This document shows positions 11,498-22,181 of a stretch of 64,000 nucleotides of DNA, one piece after another. Origin of the DNA: Tetrapyrgos nigripes (Eukaryota > Basidiomycota > Agaricomycetes > Agaricales > Campanellaceae). A program made the translations under genes and the position numbers. The stretch covers positions 54,681 to 118,680 of the forward strand of contig JAACJM010000249.1 in assembly GCA_013368315.1 (NCBI GenBank), given 5' to 3'. Numbering within the stretch: the stretch's first letter is position 1; every line of letters begins with the position of its first letter. The notes beneath the pieces are model-generated. The model ran no database searches and had not been told where the DNA came from. It was given only the letters and a program-made list of their open reading frames with translations.

Positions 11498-11974
11498 TGT
11501 CATGAATCGCCTCCGTCTCCTTCACTTTCCTCTCTATTCTCTTCTACTATCTATTCACTTTTGTTCACCATTCTATCACCCTTCATAAACTCATATATAC
11601 TAATTATCTCTCATCATTGTTCCCTGGATCTATGACTCACTTCTCCGTTTCCTTTATCTCCATGGACATTCTCACGTACATATTTTCTTACTTGACTCAC
11701 ACTTTTATTTCCTCCAATCCCTAGGCTCCATGGACATTCTCACATATTCACTTCTTCTCTATATATATTGTAGATCTCGTAGCTAGGTTCCTTAGTCTGT
11801 TCACTTCGTCTCCACTCCGCTCCTAGCACAGTGCAGTGTCGAGCATAGTCAGCTACTCGATCTCCTTTCTCGCCTCTACTATTCTCTCCCTATATCGTCT
11901 CATTATAACTCGTCAAATCTACCTTGTTTATTGTGTGACTTGGGTGGTTCTGCTAAGTGACAACGTTCTTGACA
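11498..11974 (+). repeat. Gypsy 3' LTR
   Basis: 477 bp, two substitutions from the 5' LTR by eye. Followed by the TTCCT target copy at 11975-11979, after which LINE sequence resumes. Confidence 0.95.
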
Positions 11975-14900
11975 TTCCTTTTGTTTGCCCTTTGCATTCC
12001 CTTTCAAAATTTCGTTGTTACTCTTCTACTTTCCATCACTCCTCTCCTTCACCGTCTTTTTGCAGTAGTCTTTCTGTTGCCTCACTTCTTCCCTCTCTTT
12101 ACCTACCTTCCTCTCCACTTCACTGTGGTGACCACACTCATGAACCTTCTGAGTCTAATGTATTTTTATCTTTGAACACTGTTTTTCCTTCTGATACTAT
12201 TGTTTTCCCTGCAATATCAAACAATACTGCTTCATCATCCTCTCCTACAAACAATTGCCCTGTATTACATCCCAATCCTACTGTGCCTTCTGCAGTTGTC
12301 TCTAATGCTGCTTTGTCATCGCTCTGTACCTCTACTTCATCATCGCCCTGTATTACTACTACCTCTTTACCACATTGTACTTCTTCTGCTCTTAATAATG
12401 AGCATTGCCATCTAAATGTCACTTCTTCTTTGTCTCTGACAAGAAAGCATCATCCGTTAAATTTTGACTCTTCTACCACTCCAAGCATTGAGCATCATCC
12501 TCTGATTCTTAACATCTGGAGTTGGAATGTGAATGGCCACTTTGACACAAACTTATCCCACCCCAACTTCTCTAAACTATTTGATGGCATTGATGTCTTC
12601 TTCATTCAAGAGACCCACTGCTACGCCAATGGTGGCAATGTTCCTACCCCTCCTGGTTTTACCCTATACTCCCATGCTTGTGCTCACTTGGATTTAGCCC
12701 ATCCTTGGGGAGATGTAGCCATTTCCGTCTGTTCCTACCTCAACCCTCATGTCCATGACGATTTCAGCAGACCAGACCTTCTTACCATTGAAGTTAATGG
12801 CACTCTCCTCATGAACACATATGTTCTCCCTCACAGGTCACATCTGAACTGGCGAGACTGGACTAATATTGACCCTTGGTTATTTCTCTTGTCCAAAATT
12901 TGCCTTCCTTTAATTCTTCTTGGTGACCTCAATGCCTGTACCAGCTTCTCTTGGGGTTCCCCTAACCACCCAACACAGATCTCCCTTGACTCAAAACAAC
13001 CTGACAAACATGGGAAACAACTTTTGCAGTGCCTAGCTGCCTGCGATACTTTCATCCTTAATGGCTCTGAAGGGATTCCAGGGGACCATTTTTCTTGTAC
13101 TGAACACCAAAGTGCTAGGATCAGTGTTGATGGTGATACTGTTTGGCATTCCTTTGTTATTGACTACACTCTCGCTTTCTTGGAGCTCTCTTCTTTCCTC
13201 ACAAACTTTGAAATCTCTGACTGTACAGAGTGGTCTGACCACTCATTCCTCTCCCTCTCTTTCATTTCCCCTAGTGGCTCCTCCTCTAGTCATCACCCAT
13301 CCTCTTCACAACATTGTCATCCATCCTTCTAACTACCCATCACAACTCACCTTGGTCACCTCCTTGACGAAATCTTACACACTAAACCCCCCTCCTTTGA
13401 AGACGAATGTCACAAAATCTATGGTGTCGCTACCATACATCCAGCTCCACACCCTCCTGTTCTTGTCCATGTTACCAGTGTCTGTAAAAATGCTGGCCAG
13501 CCAAATGCTGTTATGGGTTCCAGTGTCTTCTTCGGGGATGGAAATGCATTCAATCTCTCCAAACATGTACCTGGAGATCAATCTCATGACCATGCCATCC
13601 TTTATGCCATGCTCCTCACTTGACAAGTTGCCCCACCCTTCTGTCCCATTGACATCCATACCTCTTCTGATTATGCCATCAACTCCCTAACCCATTAGGC
13701 TCCTTGATGTGCCAGAACAGGCTGGCACTGTTCAAACAGTGATCTCCTCAAGCCCATTATGGCCTCCATTGCTACTTGCTCTGCTCTGATCAGCTTTCTT
13801 AAAATCAATTTTGACCCCTGTAACCATCACCACACCAAAGTTAATTCCCTTGCTGCTGCTGCTTGCAACCTACCTCTTCCTCTACCAGGTGGTCAAAACG
13901 ATCTTACCTCTATACCTACTGGTCCCATCTTCATTCCCCCTCCTACCTGTCCCACACAACCCAAAATCCACACCAATCTCCCAAAACCACTCCCTTCTAA
14001 ACACCTGCCCACCACATCCTCACAAGATGCTGCCACCTTTTCTCGTGCAAACACACAGGGCTGCACTCTCAGACAGCAATGTGCGATCGCATCCTGGAAG
14101 CCAGCATCTCACCAGCTGCCTTCTGGAAACTCTATAAAAAAACTCCAATATCCTTCTCTCCCTCCTCCACAAGTTTCCCTTAACGACCTCCTCAACTGCT
14201 TCACACCATGTCTCAACCCTCCTAATCCCAACTCCTCCTGATTCAACACTGTTCACCTAGCTGAACAGAACAAGCAAACATGCTGTTGAGGCCATCACTC
14301 TCAACCCTCACTTTTCCCCTCCTTCAATACTGAACTGTCAGTATCTGACATTGAAGAAGTCAAAGCCTATCTTTCACTGCATCCCCATTCCAACACCTGT
14401 GGCATCGATGACACCTCTTACTCCATGATTCTTGACATCAACAACTCTAAGCTGTGTCGACTCTACCAGAAATGTTTTTGTACCAGTGAGGTTTCCACCT
14501 CCTGGCTCACAACACTCCTCTCTGCACTACTGAAGCATGGCAAAGACCTCTTGGACGCCAACAACTATCATGCCATTGCATTAGAAAGTTGCTTTTTGAA
14601 GTTTGCCACTCTGCTTGTTCTTCACAAACTCACAAAGGCTGCTGAAGATGGGAAACTCATTCCTCCATCTCAAAATGGCCTTCGCACTGGCCACCACACT
14701 CATAACAATGCCTTTATTTTGTGTTCCTTGATCAAGTCTGCCTGTGCTCAAAAGGATACTCTCTTTGTTGCCTTTGTTGACATCTCCAACATGTTTCCCT
14801 CCAAAAACCACAATGCATTGTGGAACTACTGGCATCTACTATGACTGGCTTTGTAATCTCTATTGTGATATGCATTATCACTTTGCTTATACCTGTCCAC

Positions 14901-16321
14901 CTTCTCTCTTAATCCTGACTCTGACGACTGCATATTGAACGGCACTTGAATCTCCCATCTTGAACACACTGACAATATGGCCATCATCTCTTGTACCTCT
15001 TATGGTCATCATCTTCAAAAACACCTCAATGAACTCCAGGAATGGTGTTATAACAACTTCCTTGCTCTCAGCCCCAAAAAATCTGAAGTTATGATCTTCG
15101 GAAACCTAACATGAACAGACCCCATTGCCTACATCTGTGCTGGACACACAGAACCCCTTGTCTTCACTGTTCATGGCTGCCCTCTCAAACTCACTAATTC
15201 CTACAAATATGTAGGAACTACCTTCTGCTCCACTGACTGTGACATTTTTCCTCGTTTGTATCAAGATAAAGCTAGGGCTGCCACCATTTCATCTCATGCA
15301 TCCTCAGCTCCAAACACCTTGTCAGCTGTGGCTGTATCCCTCCCCATGCTGCCAAAACACTCTACACTGCTCTGGTAGACTGCCACCTCATTTTTGGTTG
15401 CAAAATTGTCCCAGACATTACCAACTCTGGCCTGATACAGTTGGAGATGGTTCAACACTGTTTCTTTTGTAGGTTCCTTGACCTCTCCCACTCTTCACCT
15501 CTTTCTCCTCTATTCACTGAAACTGGTATTCCCCCAATCTGTGTTTGTCATGCGATCCTTGTCCTATCCTATCTAAAATACATAATGGAGCTTCCACACA
15601 CAAGTCTCGCCCATGTCACTCTCAATGCCCTCCTCAGCCTCCATGCTAACAACATTCCATGCTGGTTATCTGATCTTGACTACACCCTCCATTCCCTCCC
15701 ACATGCTGTTGGACAGTCCTCTATCTTCCTTCCACCCAACCAATTCCTTTCCCCTAGTCAGATTGATGTCATTATTAATGAAGTTAAACATGCCAACAAT
15801 TTGTCTCTACTTTCACAAATCAATAACTCCTCTCATCTTTCCCTCCTTCACGACTGTGTAGACCCTATAAACCCCCATGAGCAACAACTCTCCTTTGTTG
15901 CCTGTGATCTACCTATGACACTATCTCCTCCAAGTCTCCCACCACTGTCATCACAAATCACTCACTCGTCTGCTGTGTGGTGATGTTTCTCCTTGGGTCT
16001 TCAAATGCGCCCCAGTGATGACCCTCTCACCCACCTCTGCCGTTTTTGCAAGCAAACATATGAGACGCCTGAACACGTCATTATTCAGTACCCGTTTCTT
16101 TCACAAATCGTGACTTTACATTCACTGTTCATGGTTGACCTAGGCCTAGACCCTGTTGCTCTTTGCTCCAATCAGCATACGTTCAAGATGTTGAGATCCT
16201 GGATTTTCAACTGGGTCCTGGTTCCTAAAACAGCAAAACTTATCCACAAGATGTTCATTATCTGGAAAGACAGGAACTGTATACCTCACATTGATGAGAT
16301 TTGGGAGGACAAACACAAATA
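11975..16321 (+). pseudogene. LINE ORF2: endonuclease, reverse transcriptase, Cys/His knuckle; broken
   Basis: After a Ser/Thr-rich lead-in, the endonuclease-like domain spans about 12510-13300. Visible motifs are WSWNVNGHFD, FIQETH, LILLGDLNA, a DYTLAF segment and WSDHSFL, matching the N, E, DxN and SDH landmarks of exonuclease-endonuclease-phosphatase folds. Reverse transcriptase pieces occur at about 14340-15110 (FVAFVDISNMFPSKNHNALW, then ISHLEHTDNMAIIS, then NFLALSPKKSEVMIFG). The YADD catalytic box reads HTDN, and sequence between motif A and this box is shortened. A CRFCKQTYETPEHVI knuckle lies near 16038-16085. Many stops and frame changes: a dead copy. Confidence 0.75.
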
Positions 16322-16737
16322 GGCCCCCTTTTCTCCCAGCCACTGCATGTTCACTATTATTTTTGTTTTCCCTTTCCTTGGATCTCTTCATTATCCTATT
16401 TCTTCTGTTATTTCTACTTTTCTTTTCTTTCTCTTATCTTTTCCCCTGTCTTTTGTTTCCCTGGGTTTTCTTCCTATACCACTTACCATCATATACTACT
16501 TACCACCAAAATCTTGTTTCACATTGACACCCTTGTCCCTGGGTGCCTGCACTGCCATCACAGTGCTTCCAGGTGGTAGATGGTCTACCCTGCCCTTGAT
16601 GGTGGGATGTTGCCCCTATTGCCTGGTTGCTTGCCCTGCTGAATCAGCAAGTGGTTCCACTACTAGTTACTTCATACATCGAGGGACTCTCTATATACAG
16701 ATGTAAAAGCCTCTGTAACTAGTAGGTAGTGGTGTAA

Positions 16738-16755
16738 TTCACTCACTCACTCAAG
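16738..16755 (+). repeat. LINE 3' tail microsatellite (TCAC)n
   Basis: ttcactcactcactcaa directly follows the conserved gtagtggtgta block shared with 1823-2002. It marks the 3' end of the LINE. Confidence 0.7.
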
Positions 16756-17670
16756 AGTTCAATACATTTATGTTGCATTCTACCTCCAGCTTTTTATCAT
16801 TGCAGCACTTCCTGCATGCAGGTTCCTTTTTGCACAGTTGCATTAATCCAAATGTACTCTCACACCATAAGGATATCAGAAATTTTTCAGTGCCTGCAGC
16901 CAATCCAGTTTTGGAATCTTATGTATACTGCTCAAAGTGAGCATATAAAGGCTTATGCAGCCCCTATCTCCTTAGATGACACTCTGTAATAATTGTCTGG
17001 CAGCTAGCTTTGCATTCATAAGCTCAATACACTCACTCATTGCTCAAATACCTACAATTCAAGGATAGCATCACAATCCTTTGGATTTAAATAATAACAT
17101 CTAAACCCGGGCTCTCAAACATGGTGCCATAGCTATCAAGAAATTTGGATCATATTCAACATCTGAGATTTTGTATAACTCTCAGCTATGTATCATAACT
17201 TTTTCTAGTAGAATATTCATCTTTTATTCAATAAGGAAAAATATCTCAAAAGGGATTGCAGGGATGGCTAGGTTTGGGATGTCAGAATGACATTTATTAG
17301 CTATACAAGACACACAAGAACTCGCTGGAGCATTTGGGGGCAAAAGGCTGCTAATCTGGATGTTTCTCTAGCTACCAACAGTCAGCAGTATTTGTCACAG
17401 AACCAAATTAGGAGGTAAGCATAATCATGATTTGTCTAATATCCCAATTATGTTCTGACACTTCCCAGGTACTAATTCAGAGCTGAAATTTCTGTTCCCT
17501 CTCTTCAATGTCCACATCACTGAACATCACTGTCCTCACTCCAGGGATCTTTGCATGGGTAATAGCACATGTGGAAGGGGTAGGAGTCTGTGTTTTCTTT
17601 AAGATGTGTGCTTGTCTTCCCTGCTGTACTCTCAATTGAATGTTTCTGACATACATGACTTCTGTAATTT
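16756..17670. other. no gene recognised; possible LTR-like piece
   Basis: A catataaagg TATA-like box near 16943 is followed by sequence ending in direct TCAC-type repeats and ttgctca near 17045, an arrangement like the R/U5 part of an LTR. No partner copy or target duplication was found, so this stays unassigned. Confidence 0.25.
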
Positions 17671-18170
17671 TTGCACTCCTCTCTGGAAATGGACTACTCT
17701 TCATCTATATGTATTTTTTCTGTCACAGTGGCCATTGTGATGGTGGGTATATATGTAGAATTTTTATTCTACGGTTGTTACATCAAGGACTGCCTCACCC
17801 TTGTGTATGCTGCTTCACGGGAGGAGGCACTTAAAATTATCAGTGATAAAGTCCATTTTGATGAATGTGAGATTGAGTGGGATGCATCAAACAGCCATGG
17901 AATTTTCCTGGACATGCATATCTTTTTTGATGAAGATGGGATTCTTCAGCATGCACCATACCACAAAGCACACTCCTACTGAGAACATATTCCTTGGATA
18001 TCTAGCCACCCTATCAATGTTAAGAAAGGGACTTTTGTTGGCGAGATGTCAAGGTTAGCCTCATAGATGCTACTACTGAGAAGTGTTGGTAGATACATTC
18101 CTCTGCCTAGTGGGTTTTCTACTGGAAGGATCTGTATCAGGCTTCCAGTATTTGCTTGCACAGAGTAACT
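17671..18170 (+). pseudogene. Penelope-like reverse transcriptase remnant
   Basis: Frame 2 gives CYIKDCLTLVYAASREEALK, then CEIEWDASNSHGIFLDMHIF and GILQHAPYHKAHSY. After a stop this continues with EHIPWISSHPINVKKGTFVG and EMSRLAS. The series (Y-x-x-D box, 'FLDM.I', then 'HIPW.S.HP..VK.GTF.GE..RLA') is the palm-to-thumb signature I associate with fungal Penelope-like elements (Coprina group), many of which sit at telomeres. The first catalytic Asp of YxDD is Lys here and stops follow, so it is inactive. No GIY-YIG endonuclease is visible. Confidence 0.55.
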
Positions 18171-19985
18171 GATTGTCTTTTTTGAGACCTCTGAGCTCCA
18201 ACAGCTTTTGATTGTGAGTTTTAGTTTGAGTGTGCTTATAGTAGTAAGTTAAACTGAGAAATGGAACACCCTCACAGTGCCTGGCTCCAGTATAATAGGT
18301 GGTTTTTGTAATTAAGTGCTAGGAACTACACCCAAACACAAAACCTTATACAAAATGTAAATGAGACAAGTGTTCTGAGTAGTCAGAGTACCCAAACTCT
18401 CAGTTTACTTGTACTATAAGTACTTTTGATTGGGGTTTTTCAATGAAGTTAGCACTTAGCATGCGACACAATAAACACAAGTTTAACACCAAGGGGATCA
18501 ACGAGTCCCAAATCAAACACTTGTAGGCCACAGTTGCCTTAAAATCAAACACTCTTGGCACTTAATAGACCAAAGGTCAACACAAAGATCACAGTTATAA
18601 CCACAAAATGTTCAATTTAAACTCTATTATATCCAACACAATGTTTATACTTGTAGAGAGTACAGGTAAGTTTGTTTAGAAGCTTTAGTCCATGTTTCAC
18701 ATCCTCTACTATTGCTAGTGAGATCCAATACTCTACAGTATGTGGCTTGGGTAGCTACTCGTAATATCTGGTCCTTTTATACTACTCGCAGCTACAACTA
18801 TACAGTTACTTATTTCTTTTTGATGTCTGCTAAAAGGTACATAGAGAAAATACAAAACAAATCGAAAAGTCTGTTAGTGAGTTCTACCTATTTCCTTGTA
18901 AGTAAAGACTTGCTTATTAGGGTATACAGAAACTGTTCAATATTATTTAAATATTTGTAGGAACTTTCTTCAGTCCTCTTTGTAAGCCATCTGATGTGTC
19001 ATGTACCGTCCTGGTTAGCAAGCATTGCAGACTCAGAATGCTCCACTTATGACCGCTAGGTCCCTTGTACACGTCCTTACGCTAGGGGCATAGGGTTTTT
19101 TCATAGTTTCTTTGTTCCACTCAGTTTTCCTTTCCCTTTTCTCTGATCTTGCTTTATACACACTCTGTGCATTGCCAACAGTCTACTACTTAGTCCTACA
19201 TACAGGTCCAGCTTTTCTGCAGTCCTGTTCACATACTTATTCCTCCTTCAATGCTTTCAACACCTAGCTAGACACTTACTGATGAATTTATCCTTATCTA
19301 AAAATACCGTTACCTATTTGGGTTGTATTCCGATTGTTTGGATGTACTGCAACTTAGCACTTCTGTCCCTTATATCTCTGTGTAGAGACGTCTATTCACT
19401 ATCCCCTCTGTACCAATGGATAGCTGAACCCTCTGGGATCCTGTACATATATACTTTGTCCTACTTTTATCCACATGCACCTTTTACAGATACTTAAAAC
19501 TCCCTTGAAGCTGTCTTAGTACTATGGGATTTGCCAATACATAGATCTAGACCTAGCGTGCTTGTCCACATATCTGATCTTAGCACTGTCTTCCCCAATT
19601 GACCTTTCAGCTGAGGATTGTGCTGCTTACACGTTCCTATGCCCACCAATAGGGGCTATCTCGCACTTCACTGTCCCTTTGGATCACGCTAGCAGTACTA
19701 GTAGTTATAATAGGATTCAAAAGCCTTTGTAGGCTATCTTTATTATTCGGTGGGTCTGCTATCATAACTCCAACTCATACATATCTATCATAGTACTTAG
19801 AATGAGTTGTTTCTCCATCCATAAGCACTTAATATTATTGTACCATTGTTTTCTAGTCCTACTAGGTATTAACTAGCAGTTCAGGGCTCACCCTAGTCCT
19901 CTTATTCCCTTAAAAGAACATCAAAAACTGATATTATGGACCAAAATCTAAGTATGTATATGGCAATTTTGTACAGCATATCTTC
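18171..19985. other. no gene recognised
   Basis: Only short ORFs without motifs. A TGTCATGTACC at 18997 resembles an LTR start, but no matching end or target duplication was found. Confidence 0.4.
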
Positions 19986-20008
19986 AGGTTGAAGGGGAGA
20001 GAGAAGAG

Positions 20009-21876
20009 TTGCTGGAGCTCACTGACGATGAAATTGTTGATGAGCCGGGCACAAACCTTAACTCCAATGAACCCGAATATGCAAATTTGCATCCAGATGA
20101 TGACAACATTGAAGAAATCGTTCCCGGTCTGTCATCCGATGTAGAAGCAGGTCCATCAACTCGCCCTCAATGCACCCCTAAACCCTCTCATTATGTCAAA
20201 GACCTCCAGCAAGGTGTTGGTACAACCACTGGCACTGGTAGGACTCACACTGTGTTGCCTCGTGGAATTGTTGAAGCCATTGTAGAACTCGAAGGAGTTG
20301 CCATGGAAGCTGTCATGGCTGATTCTGAGATGTTGGAACTGAGGAACCTGGCCGAAGTGAAGTGCTCAAAGGACTGGCCAAAATGGGACAAGGCTATTCA
20401 GGAGGAAATGTATTGTTAGAGCTGGGTACTTGGGAAGTCATTCCTATACCTGAGCATGCTAACATTGTTGGTTGCAAGTGGGTTTTCAGGATTAAGAAGG
20501 ATGAGCATGGAGGGATTGCGAGTTACAAGGCTCGACTCATCACCCAGGGATTCACACAAGAAGGTGTGGATTATAACGAAACGTATGCTCCAGTTGCCAG
20601 ACTCTCCTCTATTTGCATGTCACTAGCCTTAGGGGCTCAATATAACTTAGAAATTCATCAAGTCAATGTCAAGGGTGTGTACCTCAATGGCGAGCTTATA
20701 GAGAATGAGGTTATCTATATGAAACATCTCCCCAGCTATCCCTCAACTCTCCTTCAAAAACTGTACTCAAGTTGAAGAAACCGATATATGGGCTGAAGCA
20801 AAGCAGACAGTATTGGCATTTGAAGTTTGGAAAGACGTTGAAAGAGCTTATGGACATGGAAAGATGTGAGGTAGACCACGCTGTGTTTTTCAAACACTTA
20901 GAGAAGGGTATTCTCGTCATTGTTACATCAGTTGATGATCTCACAATTCTAGCATCCTCAATGGAGCAAAGCTTCGAGAATGTTTTACCATTACTGATAT
21001 GGGAGAACTCCATTGGATCCTTGGAATTCAAGTCATTTGCGACAGGAAGAACAGTACAATAGCATTATCACAATGTGTGTACATTGAAGCTATTGCCCGC
21101 CACTTTGGTATGGAAAATGCCAAGCCTTCCACTGTCCCCATGGATATCCATAATTGCTTCACGTCCGCTCAGTGTCCCCAATCTCCCAATGAAATCCTCG
21201 ATATCGACCTATACCCATATCATTCAATTGTCGGCAAACTTATGTATGTGGCAGTTGGAACTTGTGTCAATATCACCTTTGCTGTCCACTCTCTCGCTCG
21301 TTTTCTCAACAATCCTGGTATGGCACACTGGCATTGGAAAGCTGCCAAACAGGTAATCGTTTACCTGTTGTTGATGAAGGACTTGTCATTGACATATGGA
21401 ACTGGGGCTAGAGACACCACTGGTTTTGTAGATGCAGATGGAAACATGAATGATGACTGTAGGGCAGTCACAGGATATGTTTTTATCATAGATGGAGGTG
21501 CAGTAACTTGGTCTTCTCGTTCTCAATCCCTCATTTCCCTATCTACTTGTGAATCCGAGTACGTAGTGGCAACGGAGGCAGCCAAAGAGGGAATTTGGCT
21601 GCACTCTTTCATTTCCCAAGTCTTCAAACCTACCTTCCCATCTGTTATACCTGGGCCGACAGACTTACACTTGGATAACCAAGCAGCCATTGCTACCACA
21701 GACGTACCAAGCACATCAATATCCGCTTTCATTTTATTCGGTTTATTATCGACAAGGGTCAAATGAACCTCATATACTGCCCAACAGAGGACATGCTGGC
21801 AGATACGTTGACGAAGGCTTTGCCAAATATTCAGGCAAAACACTTGGCTGTTGGATTGGGACTCGTGCCATCTTGA
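20009..21876 (+). pseudogene. Copia pol fragment (RT and RNase H), frameshifted
   Basis: Frame 2 (20009-20419): an acidic linker ending CSKDWPKWDKAIQEEM. Frame 1 (to 20775): LGTWEVIPIPEHANIVGCKW, VFRIKKDEHGG, KARLITQGFTQEGVDYNETY, a Copia RT start. Frame 0 (to 21062): KPIYGLKQSRQYWHLKFGK and TSVDDLTILASS, with VDD as the catalytic box. Frame 2 (20999-21766): MGELHWILGIQV and RNase H VDADGNMNDDCRAVTGYVF and STCESEYVVATEAAKEGIW. The last part (about 21660-21876) includes LHLDNQAAI and, one frame over, HINIRFHFIRFIIDKGQMN. At least four frame changes or stops make it nonfunctional. Confidence 0.8.
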
Positions 21877-21883
21877 AGGGGAG

Positions 21884-22181
21884 TGTTGGATTTTGTGGCT
21901 GTACATAGGCAAGACAGACTCGTCTCCGGTATTTCAAACTTTCTCGATTGTTTACTTACTCCTGTCTCATCTCTATTTGGAATATAATGTGTAAACGTAG
22001 TCATGTATACCTCAGCAGTTTATCTTCACTCGCTGAGGTTAGTATCTTTATTTCCTCTCTTAGTATCTATACTGATATCATTGTAGTTCAAGTCTCTTTG
22101 ATTAGGTATTTAATATATTCAGCAGTTTATCTTCACTCGCTAAGTTCAAGTCTCTTTGATTAGTGAAGTATATATTCTACA
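21884..22181 (+). repeat. Copia 3' LTR with internal duplication
   Basis: Starts TGTTGGATTTTGTGG after the purine tract and probably ends TATTCTACA at 22181. Inside, an approximately 57-bp unit is duplicated: ttcaagtctctttgattag occurs at 22088 and 22145, and agcagtttatcttcactcgct near 22015 and 22121. The right end is inferred because no second LTR is available. Confidence 0.6.

Larger units (their letters stand above)
4228..11974 (+). mobile_element. Ty3/Gypsy chromodomain retrotransposon, nearly intact
   Basis: A 7.75-kb element bounded by 477-bp LTRs that begin TGTCA and end TGACA, with a perfect 5-bp target duplication. Order: an extra 5' ORF, gag with a CCHC knuckle, aspartic protease, reverse transcriptase, RNase H, integrase with chromodomain, an extra 3' ORF rich in GW dipeptides, polypurine tract. 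The two LTRs differ at only two positions by eye (T/C at the equivalents of 4375/11645; G/A in the final ten bases), so the insertion is recent. Even so, gag-pol carries several TGA stops. Confidence 0.95.
2880..16755 (+). mobile_element. Tad1-like non-LTR retrotransposon (LINE), interrupted
   Basis: A LINE with ORF1 (2912 to about 4227) and ORF2 (11975-16321), split by a Gypsy element at 4228-11974. Removing the Gypsy and one TTCCT target copy rejoins the host sequence. ORF2 has an apurinic endonuclease-like domain, a reverse transcriptase and a C-terminal Cys/His knuckle, the order found in the Tad1/L1-type group of fungal LINEs. The element is dead: both ORFs carry frameshifts and stops, and the catalytic RT motif is changed. 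It ends in a TCAC microsatellite at about 16738-16755. The 5' boundary is a guess. Confidence 0.75.
19990..22181 (+). mobile_element. Ty1/Copia element, 5'-truncated, with 3' LTR
   Basis: The C-terminal half of a Copia polyprotein (linker, reverse transcriptase, RNase H) followed by a purine-rich gaaggggag and an LTR starting TGTTGGATTTT at 21884. No gag, protease or integrase and no 5' LTR are visible upstream, so the copy is truncated or rearranged. Confidence 0.8.

Noticed and set aside
12138..12422. 94-codon minus-strand ORF in the LINE
   Set aside because: Antisense of the Ser/Thr-rich ORF2 lead-in; low complexity only.
18997..19920. Possible solo LTR starting TGTCATGTACC
   Set aside because: No TG...CA partner end and no 5-bp target duplication of TGATG could be found.
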